NCBI GenBank assembly: GCA_903898855.1
Contig: CAIUHB010000080.1
Coordinates: 1-19,145, forward strand
Source: an uncultured Actinomycetes bacterium
GTDB lineage: Bacteria > Actinomycetota > Actinomycetes > Nanopelagicales > Nanopelagicaceae
Length of the DNA: 19,145 nucleotides
Reading direction: 5' to 3'
Shown: positions 7,642-17,036 of the stretch, piece after piece
How the letters are laid out: each line of letters opens with the position of its first letter
Numbering within the stretch: the stretch's first letter is position 1
Notes under the pieces: model-generated
The model's database searches: none
What the model was told of the DNA's origin: nothing
The model's input: the letters and a program-made list of their open reading frames with translations, nothing else
Translations under genes and position numbers: made by a program

Positions 7642-8700
7642 TTAATCGAGAGGCGTTTGCGCCGCATCTTCAGCATTATCCGAGCTGATTTCCGGAGCGA
7701 TTTCTGGCTCCGGCTTAGGCTTGAGAATGCGTTCAACTGGGTTATCCGGGTGGATATCGATGCGCCAACCAGTCAATCTGGCGGCCAATCTGGCGTTCTG
7801 ACCATCCTTGCCAATTGCTAAGGAGAGCTGGAAATCTGGAACTACTACCTTTGCCGACTTCGCCTCCAGATCAACCACCTCACAACTAGTTACGCGAGCT
7901 GGTGCCAGTGCATTTGCAACGTAGGTGGCTGGATCCTCTGAATAATCGACGATATCAATCTTCTCACCATGGAGTTCATCGCTCACCGCTTTCGAGCGAG
8001 CACCATTGGGTCCAATCAGGGCGCCTTTGGGACTAACACCTGCACGATGCGAGCGAACCGACACTTTTGTGCGGGCGCCGGCTTCGCGAGATACGCCAAC
8101 GATTTCAACAATTCTATCTTTGAGTTCTGGAACTTCTAAAGTAAAGAGTTGTTTTACAAGAAGTGGATGAGTGCGCGAGAGTGTTATCTCTGGACCTTTC
8201 TCACCTTGAATTACTGCAACCACAAAAGCCTTAATGCGGTCTCCGTGCTTATAGACCTCTCCCGGCACTTGCTCCTGGGGCGGAATCTTTCCTTCCCAAC
8301 GTCCTAAGTCAACATAGATAATCGTTGAGTCGCGACCTTGTTGAACAACTCCCGAGATGATGTCACCAACATGTGCGGAGAACTCCTCCACAATCGTGGC
8401 ATCTTTGGCAGCGCGCATCCGCTCTTTAATCTCTTTTCGAGTGATGCGAGTAATGAGATCATCGAACCCTTCTGGTTCGTGCGTAACGGTCTCGGTATAT
8501 ACACCCGCTTCATCAAAGAGTGGAACGTGAATGACAATCTCGCCGGTATCTCGGTTGAGGACTGCGCGACCTTGCGGCTTGGCATCTGGCAACTCACGAT
8601 AAGCCTCGGTAACCGAGTTTTCGATTGCGCTGATCATCTTCTCCAGCGGAATCTGTTTTTCAATGGTGAGGGCGATTAATGCATCGACATCGACAGCCAT
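7642..8700 (-). CDS. nusA: Transcription termination/antitermination factor NusA
   Basis: NusA binds RNA polymerase and nascent RNA and modulates pausing, termination and rRNA antitermination. The 352-residue protein shows the expected domain order. The N-terminal polymerase-binding domain covers about 1-105 (IALTIEKQIPLEKMISAIE). An S1 domain follows at about 108-175 (VGDIISGVVQQGRDSTIIYVDLG, split around the strand). KH1 is at about 205-265, with the IGPNGAR loop near 229, and KH2 at about 275-330, with AIGKDGQN at 295-302. An acidic tail follows. There are no E. coli-type C-terminal acidic repeats, as is usual for actinobacteria. The ATG overlaps the rimP stop as TAATG, with GGAAGAGG just upstream, so the two are translationally coupled. 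Confidence 0.97.
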   Translation of the reverse strand: MAVDVDALIALTIEKQIPLEKMISAIENSVTEAYRELPDAKPQGRAVLNRDTGEIVIHVPLFDEAGVYTETVTHEPEGFDDLITRITRKEIKERMRAAKDATIVEEFSAHVGDIISGVVQQGRDSTIIYVDLGRWEGKIPPQEQVPGEVYKHGDRIKAFVVAVIQGEKGPEITLSRTHPLLVKQLFTLEVPELKDRIVEIVGVSREAGARTKVSVRSHRAGVSPKGALIGPNGARSKAVSDELHGEKIDIVDYSEDPATYVANALAPARVTSCEVVDLEAKSAKVVVPDFQLSLAIGKDGQNARLAARLTGWRIDIHPDNPVERILKPKPEPEIAPEISSDNAEDAAQTPLD

Positions 8701-9173
8701 TATTCGGCCTCTTCCTCTGATGCGATGGTGGATTTAAATTCAATTTCGATCAGCGCCTTTTTAATATCAGCAAAGCTCACTTCTCGTTCGCCGATCGTTA
8801 CGCCCGAGTCAGTACTCTGACCAATACGACCTGCTACAACACTTCCATCATTGAGCGTTGCTTTTACCAAGCGCTTCATATTCTTACGCCAGTGGCGCGG
8901 AAGTGTCAGAGGACGATCGACACCCGGAGAGGTAACTTCTAAAGTAAATGGGTTATCGCCCAGCACCTCTAACGTCTCAATGACTTCTGAGATCTCGCGA
9001 GAGATGGCGGTGACTTGATCTAAATTTAAATGGGAATCGCTGTCGACGATGATGCTGATCATGCGGCTCTTGCCGACTGGAGTGACTTGGACTTCTTCGA
9101 GATAGTTTCCGCTGGCTTCAACAATCGGAGCGATACTTGCGGATATTGCATCAATTACTGCTTTGCTGGTCAT
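8700..9173 (-). CDS. rimP: Ribosome maturation factor RimP
   Basis: RimP assists 30S subunit assembly, especially around S12 and the central pseudoknot. The 157-residue product has the two-domain layout of the family. The N-terminal alpha/beta domain contains YLEEVQVTPVGKSRMISIIVDSD-type strands (read in parts) and the LDQVTAISREISEVIE helix. The LEVTSPGVDRPL motif is diagnostic, followed by a C-terminal Sm-like barrel that includes VVAGRIGQSTDSGVTI. The ATG at 9173 has AGGAG a few bases upstream. It is the first gene of the rimP-nusA-ylxR-infB block and begins 30 bases after the membrane-protein gene upstream. No convincing promoter is visible in that gap. Confidence 0.95.
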   Translation of the reverse strand: MTSKAVIDAISASIAPIVEASGNYLEEVQVTPVGKSRMISIIVDSDSHLNLDQVTAISREISEVIETLEVLGDNPFTLEVTSPGVDRPLTLPRHWRKNMKRLVKATLNDGSVVAGRIGQSTDSGVTIGEREVSFADIKKALIEIEFKSTIASEEEAE

Positions 9174-9203
9174 GCTCTCCTGCTTTCCTATTTAGTTTTT
9201 TCC

Positions 9204-9974
9204 CTACTTACCTACCCACCAATCATAACCTACTTTTGCAATCAAAATTGACGTGATCACCAGGAAGGCTTTTCGCACTAAGGGCGAGCCACCTTTAATC
9301 GCTAGTCGAGTTCCGATAATCGATCCCGAAATATTCGCTAAGGCAAGGAGCAGACCTAAGCGCCACCAGATATGTCCGGTGAATTGGAAGGAGAGAATCG
9401 CGCCAAAGTTTGTGCTGATATTTACTAGCTTTGCCGTTGCCGATGCTTTGAGGAAGGCGTACCCAATAACTCCCACCAGAATAAAGACCAGGAATGTTCC
9501 AGTACCCGGACCGAAAATTCCGTCATAAAAACCGATTGCTGCGCCAACGCTCAACAAGATCGCGTTCCGCTGCTTATTGCTAAACCTCAGGCGCTCATTC
9601 ATTCCCAACTCTGGCTTTACCCACGTGTAAATGGCCACGCAGATGAGCAGTAGAACTAAGAGCGGACGAAAAAATTGTTTAGGAAAGTCAGCTGCTAATC
9701 GCGCTCCGGCTACTGATCCAAGGAAGGCGGGAATTGCCATAAAGAGCGTGGCATGAAGGTCTGGACGAACTTTTTTAAAGTAGGCGGCGCCGGAGAATGA
9801 GGTACCAAAAATCGAGGGAACTTTATTTGTTCCCAGAATCATGGGAATAGGTTTCTCAGAGATTCCGATGAGGAGCGCCGGTAATTGAATCAGGCCACCG
9901 CCACCAGCCATCGCATCAATTAGCCCGGCGCAGAGTGATGCGCCAGCAAGAAAGATTGCGGTAGCTAGGGTCAA
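9204..9974 (-). CDS. TauE/SafE (TSUP) family membrane transporter
   Basis: The 256-residue hydrophobic protein has about eight membrane segments. It carries the TauE/SafE family pattern, an N-terminal AGLIDAMAGGGGLIQLPALL and, in the second half, GFYDGIFGPGTGTF, the two pseudo-repeated glycine-rich motifs. Members export or import small organic or inorganic anions (sulfite, sulfoacetate, thiosulfate, sulfonates); the substrate here cannot be told. The only upstream start is TTG at 9974, three codons after the proS stop TAG and in the same reading frame, without a strong Shine-Dalgarno sequence (AAAAGG is about 13 bases upstream). It sits between proS and rimP, where it has no obvious pathway partner, and is probably carried along in the same transcript. 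Confidence 0.88.
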   Translation of the reverse strand: MTLATAIFLAGASLCAGLIDAMAGGGGLIQLPALLIGISEKPIPMILGTNKVPSIFGTSFSGAAYFKKVRPDLHATLFMAIPAFLGSVAGARLAADFPKQFFRPLLVLLLICVAIYTWVKPELGMNERLRFSNKQRNAILLSVGAAIGFYDGIFGPGTGTFLVFILVGVIGYAFLKASATAKLVNISTNFGAILSFQFTGHIWWRLGLLLALANISGSIIGTRLAIKGGSPLVRKAFLVITSILIAKVGYDWWVGK

Positions 9975-9980
9975 AGAGTT

Positions 9981-11711
9981 CTAAGCCTTTTGGATAGTGG
10001 AGATGATTGTGGAGAGCGCGGAGCCAACTTCAAGTTCGCTCTTCTCGCCACTCTTGCGACCGCGAAATTCCACGACCCCATTTTCTAATCCTTTGCCAAC
10101 AACCATAATAAATGGAATGCCAATGAGCTCAGCATCTTTAAACTTCACGCCGGCACTTGGATCGCGACGATCATCGAGCATGACTCGAAGTCCAGCGGCC
10201 TCGATATCTTGGGCGAACTTCTCGGCAACCTCAAATGGTTGATCGCCTTTGCCAGCAGCGATGATGTGAATATCTGCGGGAGCGACTTCTCGTGGCCAGC
10301 AGAGTCCAATCTCATCGTGAGTTTGTTCTGCAATAGCGGCAACTGCGCGCGAGACACCAATTCCGTAGGAACCCATCGTGACTACGCGAGCTTTACCATC
10401 CTTATCTAAAACTTTGAGATCCAGAGCTTCGGCATATTTACGTCCAAGTTGGAAGATATGGCCAATTTCGATGGCGCGATCAATAACAACTGGAGTCGCA
10501 CACTCAGGGCAGGTATCCCCCGCTTTAACTTCGGCAGCTTCGACAAAGCCGGCAACCTCGAAGTCACGGCCATGAGTCACATAGCGAACATGCTTATCTT
10601 TAGCGTTGGCACCGGTAATCCAATGTGAACCTAGTGCGACTCGTGGATCTGCATAAACGGTGATGCCGAGCTGTTTGGCATCTTGTGGTCCAACATAACC
10701 CTTGACCAGGCCAGGATGCTTGGCAAAATCTTGATCATCAAAGAGGCGAAGTTCGTGTACGCCAGGAAGATTTGCTTGTACGCGCTTTAGATCTACTTCG
10801 CGATCTCCCGGCACCAATACTGAAATCGCTTTGCCATCTGCAACAAGGAGCACATTTTTTAGGGTGTCGGAAGCTGTATGTCCTGGGCCAAACTTCTCAT
10901 TTAATAGATCGACAAGTGAATCAATAGTTGGGGTGCCGGGCGAATCAAAGATCTCCATCGCAGGTGCTGGCTCGCCGGAATACGGTGCAACTTTGGTGAC
11001 CATCGCTTCCACATTTGCGGCATAGCCACATTTTTCACAGAGAACGTAGGTATCTTCACCGGTTGGGCATGGCGCCAAAAATTCCTCAGAGCGAGAGCCA
11101 CCCATTGCACCTGAGACCGCTGAAACAATGTTGTACTTCATGCCAAGTCTGGAGAAAGTCTTGATGTAGGCGTTGCGGTGCTTCTCGTAGGAGATAGCTA
11201 AGCCCTCATCATCCAGATCAAAAGAGTAAGAATCTTTCATCACAAATTCGCGGCCGCGAATAATTCCGGAGCGGGGACGAGTTTCATCGCGGTACTTGGT
11301 TTGAATTTGATAGATGGAGAGTGGCAAATCCTTATATGAGGAGTATTCGCCCTTGACCATCAAAGTGAACATCTCTTCGTGGGTTGGGCCTAGTAAGTAA
11401 TCATTGCCACGACGATCTTGAAGTCGAAATAGATCGCTGCCGTACTCTTCCCAGCGATTGGTCTGCTCGTACGGATCTTTCGGTAGGAGCGCAGGAAAGT
11501 GAACCTCTTGAAATCCAGCTGCATCCATCTCTTCCCGAACGATGCGTTCGATATTGCGAAGTGTGATGTAGCCAAGTGGCAACCAGGCATAAATTCCAGC
11601 CGCTACGCGACGTACGTATCCTGCTCGCACGAGTAACTTATGGCTAGCAACTTCAGCATCAGCTGGATCATCGCGAAGTGTGCGCAGGAGCAAGGTCGAC
11701 ATTCGTAGCAT
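9981..11711 (-). CDS. proS: Prolyl-tRNA synthetase (bacterial type with editing insertion)
   Basis: This enzyme charges tRNA-Pro and, in this bacterial form, clears Ala-tRNA-Pro through an insertion domain. The 576 residues open with [20 protein letters not shown], followed by the class II motifs. Motif 1 lies around [12 protein letters not shown] (71-82). Motif 2 is [19 protein letters not shown] (138-156) and motif 3 is [16 protein letters not shown] (445-460). The insertion spans about 225-400 between motifs 2 and 3. It is flanked by CEKC (225-228) and CPEC (401-404), which could form a metal site. The C-terminal anticodon-binding domain runs from about 478. The ATG at 11711 has AAGG 7 bases upstream; an ATG at 11702 is an alternative. 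The gene is 18 bases after ispG. Confidence 0.97.
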   Translation of the reverse strand: MLRMSTLLLRTLRDDPADAEVASHKLLVRAGYVRRVAAGIYAWLPLGYITLRNIERIVREEMDAAGFQEVHFPALLPKDPYEQTNRWEEYGSDLFRLQDRRGNDYLLGPTHEEMFTLMVKGEYSSYKDLPLSIYQIQTKYRDETRPRSGIIRGREFVMKDSYSFDLDDEGLAISYEKHRNAYIKTFSRLGMKYNIVSAVSGAMGGSRSEEFLAPCPTGEDTYVLCEKCGYAANVEAMVTKVAPYSGEPAPAMEIFDSPGTPTIDSLVDLLNEKFGPGHTASDTLKNVLLVADGKAISVLVPGDREVDLKRVQANLPGVHELRLFDDQDFAKHPGLVKGYVGPQDAKQLGITVYADPRVALGSHWITGANAKDKHVRYVTHGRDFEVAGFVEAAEVKAGDTCPECATPVVIDRAIEIGHIFQLGRKYAEALDLKVLDKDGKARVVTMGSYGIGVSRAVAAIAEQTHDEIGLCWPREVAPADIHIIAAGKGDQPFEVAEKFAQDIEAAGLRVMLDDRRDPSAGVKFKDAELIGIPFIMVVGKGLENGVVEFRGRKSGEKSELEVGSALSTIISTIQKA

Positions 11712-11729
11712 GGCGCTACCTTACCGGAG

Positions 11730-12881
11730 TCAGGATGTGGTGACTGTTGGAGCGCCGGATGCAGCTCCTGCTGCCTCCATCTCCTCTGCCAATCGCATCG
11801 CCTCTTCGATAAGAGTTTCTACGATTGCACTTTCCGGCACGGTCTTAATGACCTCACCTTTAACAAAAATCTGGCCTTTGCCATTACCGGAAGCCACTCC
11901 GAGATCTGCCTCGCGAGCCTCGCCCGGACCGTTAACTACGCAACCCATTACAGCGACGCGAAGTGGGACGGTCATTCCTTGTAAGCCGGCCTGTACTTTC
12001 TCCGCCAATGTGTAGACATCTACTTGAGCCCGGCCACATGAAGGACAGGAAACAATCTCTAGCTTGCGTTGACGCAAGTTGAGTGATTCCAGAATTGAAA
12101 TACCAACTTTTACTTCTTCAACTGGCGGTGCTGAGAGCGAGACGCGAATCGTGTCTCCGATGCCCTCTGAGAGCAAGATGCCGAAAGCAGTTGCTGACTT
12201 AATCGTTCCCTGGAAGAAAGGGCCAGCTTCAGTAACACCTAAGTGCAATGGATAGTCGCACTTCGCGGCGAGAATTCGATAGGCCTGAACCATCGTGACT
12301 GGATCATGATGCTTGACCGAAATTTTGATATCTGTAAATCCGTGCTCTTCGAAGAGTGAGGCTTCCCAGAGCGCAGATTCAGCAAGCGCTTCTGGTGTTG
12401 CCTTGCCGTACTTCGCAAGGAGACGAGGATCAAGGGAGCCAGCATTTACACCGATGCGAATCGGAATCCCGGCATCTCCTGCTGCTTTCGCAACTTCCTT
12501 AACCTTGTCATCGAATTGCTTGATATTTCCTGGATTAACGCGAACCGCTGCGCATCCGGCATCAATGGCGGCAAAAATATATTTCGGTTGGAAGTGAATA
12601 TCTGCGATTACTGGAATCTGTGACTTCTTGGCGATCTGTGAGAGCGCATCGGCATCATCTTGGCTGGGAACTGCGACACGGACGATCTGGCAACCTGATG
12701 CAGTGAGCTCGGCAATCTGTTGCAAGGTGCTATTTACATCGGCGGTCAGAGTTGTGCACATTGATTGAACGCTAACCGGCGCATCGCCACCGACGAGAAC
12801 GTTTCCTACTTTGAGTTGCTTGCTCTTGCGCCGTGGCGCGAGTGTAGGAAGTGGGGCCGCTGGCATTCCGAGATTAACCAT
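11730..12881 (-). CDS. ispG: 4-hydroxy-3-methylbut-2-enyl diphosphate synthase (flavodoxin)
   Basis: IspG (GcpE) reductively opens MEcPP to HMBPP, the penultimate step of the MEP isoprenoid pathway, using a [4Fe-4S] cluster. The 383-residue protein has the N-terminal TIM barrel, with [20 protein letters not shown] and RVNPGNI. The C-terminal cluster domain has C279 and C282 in SCPSCGR, C314 in [10 protein letters not shown], and E321, which supplies the fourth cluster ligand. It is the short bacterial type without the extra plant insertion. The ATG at 12881 has AGGG a few bases upstream. It lies 20 bases after the site-2 protease gene and 3 genes from dxr's start, grouping two MEP enzymes in one transcript. 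Confidence 0.97.
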   Translation of the reverse strand: MVNLGMPAAPLPTLAPRRKSKQLKVGNVLVGGDAPVSVQSMCTTLTADVNSTLQQIAELTASGCQIVRVAVPSQDDADALSQIAKKSQIPVIADIHFQPKYIFAAIDAGCAAVRVNPGNIKQFDDKVKEVAKAAGDAGIPIRIGVNAGSLDPRLLAKYGKATPEALAESALWEASLFEEHGFTDIKISVKHHDPVTMVQAYRILAAKCDYPLHLGVTEAGPFFQGTIKSATAFGILLSEGIGDTIRVSLSAPPVEEVKVGISILESLNLRQRKLEIVSCPSCGRAQVDVYTLAEKVQAGLQGMTVPLRVAVMGCVVNGPGEAREADLGVASGNGKGQIFVKGEVIKTVPESAIVETLIEEAMRLAEEMEAAGAASGAPTVTTS

Positions 12882-12901
12882 GACCCTATTCTGCCCTAAA
12901 T

Positions 12902-14089
12902 TTATAGATTGAGCTGTACGGGGTTAAAGATGTCCGCAGCAAGAAGCAGAAGTGAGAGGGCTACGAGAAAGACGAAGACCACAATCGTAATTGGTGTGAG
13001 TTTCTCAACATCGATGGGTGCCGGCGATGGGCGACCTCGGCGGCGGGCCCAAATTCGACGAAAACCATCGGCAATCGCAACGGCGATATGGCCACCATCC
13101 ATAGGTAGCAGCGGCAAGAGATTGAAGACACCAACAAAGATGTTGAGGCTGGCAACAATCAGCAAGAAGGTCGCAATCTTCTCAGAGGTCGCAAGGCGTG
13201 GATCGCTCGCAGTTTGAGCGCTCACCCGCGCCACACCAACCACGCCCACTAATCCTTGTGGGTCACGCTTCTGATTTCCGAAAGTCTCTTTGATAAGCGG
13301 CACAACTTTGGTGGGGAGTTTGACTAGCGAAGAGATACTGCTGGTGAAGAGTTGGCGTGAGATATCCGATGATTGTTGAATCGCAGAAAATGGATTGGCT
13401 CGCTTATTTCCGAGTTTGTTGATTAAGCCAACTTGACCCACCGTTTGACCGTTGATTAGGTGAGGTTGTGGGGTAATACGAATTTGAGATTGCACTCCCC
13501 CGCGCTCAATTGTCATTATTAATGTGCGGTTTGCCGATGCACGAATCTTGGTCACGGCCGCAGACCATTCGCTGATCGCAACTCCGTTAATCGCAGCAAT
13601 CTTGTCGCCCGCTTTGATTCCTGCCGCAATTGCTGGTGAAGGAGTATCACTGGCTGCGCAGGATGAACCGGCAGGTGCCAGACACGGTGCAACGCTGCCC
13701 ACAATATTTGTGGTGGAGGTTGTTCCAACCCCTACTAGGAGAATAAAGATCGCTAAGAAGCCAAGCACAAAATGGAGAAAGGATCCGGCGCCAAGAACGA
13801 TTAAGCGTTTTGGAACTGAGGCTGTGTAAAAAGCACGCGGTGTATCTTCTGGGCTCATCTCTTCATGAACCGACATTCCTACAATTCGGCAATAGCCGCC
13901 GGCAGGAATCGCTTTAATACCGAACTCTGTCTCACCTCGACGGAATGACCAGAGCCGCTTTCCAAATCCAAGAAAGAACTCGGTGACCTTCATTCCAAAT
14001 TTTCGAGCGGTAATGAAGTGGCCAAATTCGTGGACCATTACTGAGAAAAGTAAGGCGACGACAAACGCGAGAAAGCCGAGAATACTCAT
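12902..14089 (-). CDS. rip1: Site-2 (RseP/Rip1-type) intramembrane zinc metalloprotease
   Basis: Proteases of this family cut transmembrane anti-sigma factors and other membrane substrates within the bilayer. The 395-residue protein carries the zinc motif HEFGH (residues 20-24) in its first membrane helix and the partner motif [12 protein letters not shown] (323-334). The latter supplies the Asp ligand D331, with Met in place of the more usual Leu before Asp. A second helix (about 97-120) leads into one PDZ domain (about 125-205, with [16 protein letters not shown]), and a final helix lies at about 366-386. The ATG overlaps the dxr stop as ATGA, so translation is coupled. The order dxr-rip-ispG is shared with many actinobacteria, including mycobacteria, where the protease is Rip1. 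The substrate is not identifiable here. Confidence 0.94.
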   Translation of the reverse strand: MSILGFLAFVVALLFSVMVHEFGHFITARKFGMKVTEFFLGFGKRLWSFRRGETEFGIKAIPAGGYCRIVGMSVHEEMSPEDTPRAFYTASVPKRLIVLGAGSFLHFVLGFLAIFILLVGVGTTSTTNIVGSVAPCLAPAGSSCAASDTPSPAIAAGIKAGDKIAAINGVAISEWSAAVTKIRASANRTLIMTIERGGVQSQIRITPQPHLINGQTVGQVGLINKLGNKRANPFSAIQQSSDISRQLFTSSISSLVKLPTKVVPLIKETFGNQKRDPQGLVGVVGVARVSAQTASDPRLATSEKIATFLLIVASLNIFVGVFNLLPLLPMDGGHIAVAIADGFRRIWARRRGRPSPAPIDVEKLTPITIVVFVFLVALSLLLLAADIFNPVQLNL

Positions 14090-15228
14090 GCACGCTCCGA
14101 AAGGGTTAGGTGGGCAAGTTCACGAGCATCTTTCTCTATGGCACTGACATCAGTTAAATCACGAACTACCTGAACTTCTGATGCAAGTTTATTAACTACC
14201 TTCTCCACGGCGGGAACGATATCGGTAAACGAGATCCGCTCCTCCAGAAATGCTGCTACCGCCACTTCATTTGCCGCGTTATAGATGGCAGTTGCTCCTC
14301 CACCCAATTCACCGCAGTGCTTTGCAAGTGAGATAGCTGGGAAGTGAGCGTTATCGATGGGATCAAAGTTCCAGGTATGGCTCGCACTCCAATTAATGGC
14401 GCTGGTTGCAGCTTTAATTCGCTCTGGATAGCCAAGTGCGTAGGCAATTGGGCCCTTCATATTCGGCGGACTTGCTTGCGCCAAAGTAGAACCATCATGA
14501 AATTCGACCAGTGAATGCACCACAGATTGTGGATGTATGACTGCTTCAATCTGGGCATAAGGAATATCAAAGAGATAGTGCGCTTCGATTATTTCTAGAC
14601 CTTTATTCATAAGGGTGGCCGAGTTAATGGTGACGACTGGACCCATTGCCCAAGTTGGGTGTGCCAGCGCTTGTTGAACGGTGATTCCCGATAAATCACT
14701 GCGCTCTCTAAATGGTCCGCCGCTTGCCGTTAGAACTAATTTCGCAACCTCGCTGCGCTTGCCGGAGAGCATCGCTTGGAAGAGCGCAGAATGTTCGGAA
14801 TCAACTGGCAAAATTCGATCGGCGCCAAAGCTCATCACTAATTCACCGCCAGCAACAAGTGATTCCTTATTAGCAAGTGCGAGCAAGTTGCCGGCTTTGA
14901 GCGCAGCCAGGGTTGGGGCAAGTCCAATCGAGCCAGTAATTCCATTGAGCACAACATCGCACTTCATTCCAGCAATTTCGGTCGATGCATCTGGACCATC
15001 GATAACGTCAATAGCCGCAGATTTGGCGTGCTTCATCGCCTCCGCCTTAGTGGCGGTCGTACCTACAACAGGTACGTTAAATCTCGCTGCTTGTTCCATT
15101 AAGAGCGGCAGGTTGTTGGAGCCAGCGCTCAGTGCAGCGACTGTGAATTGTTCTGGATGAGCAGCAACTATCTCTAGTGCCTGTACCCCGATAGAACCAG
15201 TTGAGCCAAGAATAACTATTGAGCGCAT
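14086..15228 (-). CDS. dxr: 1-deoxy-D-xylulose 5-phosphate reductoisomerase
   Basis: Dxr makes 2-C-methyl-D-erythritol 4-phosphate from DXP with NADPH and a divalent metal, the first committed MEP-pathway step. The 380 residues show the NADPH-binding GSTGSIG (8-14) and LANKESLVAGGELV (118-131). Metal ligands D143 and E145 lie in PVDSEHSALFQ, and E212 in NSATLMNKGLEIIEA. The flexible active-site loop is AHPTWAMGPVVTINSA and the substrate region VIHPQSVVHSLVEF. The length is typical of the family. The ATG at 15228 lies 2 bases after the stop codon of the agmatinase-family gene and lacks a strong Shine-Dalgarno sequence, so dxr probably depends on the upstream polyamine genes for translation and transcription. 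The usual actinobacterial upstream neighbours (cdsA, frr, pyrH) are absent. Confidence 0.97.
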   Translation of the reverse strand: MRSIVILGSTGSIGVQALEIVAAHPEQFTVAALSAGSNNLPLLMEQAARFNVPVVGTTATKAEAMKHAKSAAIDVIDGPDASTEIAGMKCDVVLNGITGSIGLAPTLAALKAGNLLALANKESLVAGGELVMSFGADRILPVDSEHSALFQAMLSGKRSEVAKLVLTASGGPFRERSDLSGITVQQALAHPTWAMGPVVTINSATLMNKGLEIIEAHYLFDIPYAQIEAVIHPQSVVHSLVEFHDGSTLAQASPPNMKGPIAYALGYPERIKAATSAINWSASHTWNFDPIDNAHFPAISLAKHCGELGGGATAIYNAANEVAVAAFLEERISFTDIVPAVEKVVNKLASEVQVVRDLTDVSAIEKDARELAHLTLSERA

Positions 15229-15230
15229 GC

Positions 15231-16229
15231 TTATCGATCTAGGAGGTTGCGAACTGGTGAATATGTGCCACCATTTTTGCGAAGAGTGATTGCACTTAAA
15301 GCCTCTAGTACAACACGGTTGGCAAGAATTGCGGTGATATCTGAGCTGTCGTAAGCCGGAGCTACTTCTACGATATCCATGCCCACAATTGGCAATTCCA
15401 AACAGATACGTCGGACTGCTTCAAGTAGTTCGCGACTTGTCATGCCACCAGGTTCAGGAGTGCCAGTACCAGGCGCCATTCCGGGATCAACGACATCGAT
15501 ATCTACTGAGAGAAAGACGCCATCGCACTCATTGGTGAGGGTCGCAAAAGATTCATCGAGAACTTCTTTGAGTCCGCGATGATGAATCTCGGTCATCTCG
15601 TAGGAGCGCATACCTTGATCGCGCATCCACTTTAGAGTTGCATCATCAGGCCAATATCCACGAAGTCCCAGTTGTAGGAAGCGATCACCGCGAACTGCTC
15701 CGGTATCAATCAAGCGACGCATAGGCGTGCCATGACCAACAAGTGCTCCCCATTGATCGGTGCCAGTATCAGCATGCGCATCAAAGTGAATCATAGAAAT
15801 TTTGCCCATACCTCGATGGTGTGCGATTCCGGCTACATCTGCCGAGGCAATGGAGTGATCTCCGCCCAGCACAACTGGAATAGCACCTGCGCGAGAAATC
15901 TTCTCGGTTGCTGCTTCTAAAACTTTAAGTGAAGCAACTAAATCTGCGCCAGGCATTTCCAGATCGCCGGCATCAAAAATCTTTAACTCTTGCAACGCAT
16001 CAGTGCGCATCGACATATGTGGTCGGGTTCCATCGTGTGGCAGGTAATCTCCAGCACGGATTGCTTGTGGACCCATCTTGGCACCAGAGCGATGTGTGGT
16101 GCCGCTATCGATGGGAGCGCCAACGATGATTACATCTGCGCCGGCGTAAGTTGAGGCATCCTCAAGGTCGCACTCTGGAATTCCCAGAAAGGTGAACTTG
16201 GGGCCATACATATTTCCAAGGTTGGCCAT
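15231..16229 (-). CDS. speB: Agmatinase-family ureohydrolase
   Basis: Ureohydrolases split guanidino compounds into urea plus an amine through a two-manganese centre. The 332 residues contain all metal-ligand motifs: GGDHS (122-126, H125), DAHAD (150-154; D150, H152, D154) and SVDIDVVDP (241-249; D243, D245). The N-terminal YGPKFTFLGIPECDLED and the RSGAKMGPQAIR segment place it among the agmatinase-like enzymes of actinobacteria. Agmatine to putrescine is the default reading, and the adjacent polyamine importer supports it. Guanidinobutyrate, guanidinopropionate or guanidine are also possible substrates in this family and cannot be excluded by eye. The ATG at 16229 has no clear Shine-Dalgarno sequence and is 9 bases after the potC stop. 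Confidence 0.88.
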   Translation of the reverse strand: MANLGNMYGPKFTFLGIPECDLEDASTYAGADVIIVGAPIDSGTTHRSGAKMGPQAIRAGDYLPHDGTRPHMSMRTDALQELKIFDAGDLEMPGADLVASLKVLEAATEKISRAGAIPVVLGGDHSIASADVAGIAHHRGMGKISMIHFDAHADTGTDQWGALVGHGTPMRRLIDTGAVRGDRFLQLGLRGYWPDDATLKWMRDQGMRSYEMTEIHHRGLKEVLDESFATLTNECDGVFLSVDIDVVDPGMAPGTGTPEPGGMTSRELLEAVRRICLELPIVGMDIVEVAPAYDSSDITAILANRVVLEALSAITLRKNGGTYSPVRNLLDR

Positions 16230-16238
16230 GGGTAAAGA

Positions 16239-17036
16239 TTACGCGGTTGTTTTGCGTTTGCGCCCCACGAACTGGCCAGCCAGAACGATTATCAGCGCGA
16301 GCATAAACATAGAGACGCCAATGACGTTTGCTTGGGCGGGAAGCCCGCGTTCGGCATGGGTATAAACATAGAGCGGGAAAGTGATAGTCGTTCCCGAGTT
16401 GAAGTTGGTGATGATGAAGTCATCAAAGGAGAGGCTAAAGGCCAAGAGCGCAGCTCCAGCGATTCCTGGCGCAACTAGTGGCAAGGTAATGCGTCGGAAA
16501 GTTTCGCGTTCATTGGCATAGAGATCCATCGCGGCCTGCTCAAGTCGGGGATCCAAGCTGGCGATACGAGCTTTGACTGTCACGACGACGAAAGAGATAC
16601 AGAACATGATGTGAGCGATAACAATGGTCCAGAAACCTGGGTTAAATCCGAAGTTTAAGAACATCGTCAATAGTGAAGCGCCCAGAACAAGTTCTGGAGT
16701 TGCCATGGGCAGAAAGATCAAAGTGTTAACAATTCCGCGGCCTTTGAAACGATAGCGACCGAGGGCAAAGGCAATCAGGGTTCCCAGAATGGTCGCACCC
16801 GTTGTGGCGATTAAACCAATCTTGATCGAGTTGCCAAGCGCCGGACAGATATCGAGTACGCCGCATGGGTTCTTCCAGTTATTTAAGGTGAAACCGCGCC
16901 AAACCAGATTGCTCTTGATGTAATCATTAAATGAGAAGACAAAGGTGTAAACAATCGGAATAAAGAGATAGGTAAAGCCAACCACCGCGTAAATTCGAAT
17001 GAGATTACGGGAGAACCATCGTGAGAACTTGTTCAT
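16239..17036 (-). CDS. potC: Polyamine ABC transporter permease (PotC type)
   Basis: This is one of two inner-membrane channel subunits of a spermidine/putrescine-type importer. The 265-residue protein has about six membrane segments. It carries the cytoplasmic EAA loop that docks on the ATPase, seen here as QAAMDLYANERETFRRITLPLVAPGI (read in parts). The FSFDDFIIT-like stretch ahead of the last helices (SLSFDDFIITNF) is typical of PotC. The ATG overlaps the potB stop as ATGA, with GAGGAG 5 bases upstream. The order A-B-C matches classical pot operons. The exact polyamine cannot be told from the permease sequence. Confidence 0.92.
   Translation of the reverse strand: MNKFSRWFSRNLIRIYAVVGFTYLFIPIVYTFVFSFNDYIKSNLVWRGFTLNNWKNPCGVLDICPALGNSIKIGLIATTGATILGTLIAFALGRYRFKGRGIVNTLIFLPMATPELVLGASLLTMFLNFGFNPGFWTIVIAHIMFCISFVVVTVKARIASLDPRLEQAAMDLYANERETFRRITLPLVAPGIAGAALLAFSLSFDDFIITNFNSGTTITFPLYVYTHAERGLPAQANVIGVSMFMLALIIVLAGQFVGRKRKTTA

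Noticed and set aside
9222..9227. TATGAT on the minus strand about 50 bases before rimP, resembling a -10 box
   Set aside because: The 17-base-spaced position upstream reads CAATTT, a poor -35, and the site lies inside the 3' end of the TauE/SafE gene. A single hexamer is not enough for a promoter call.
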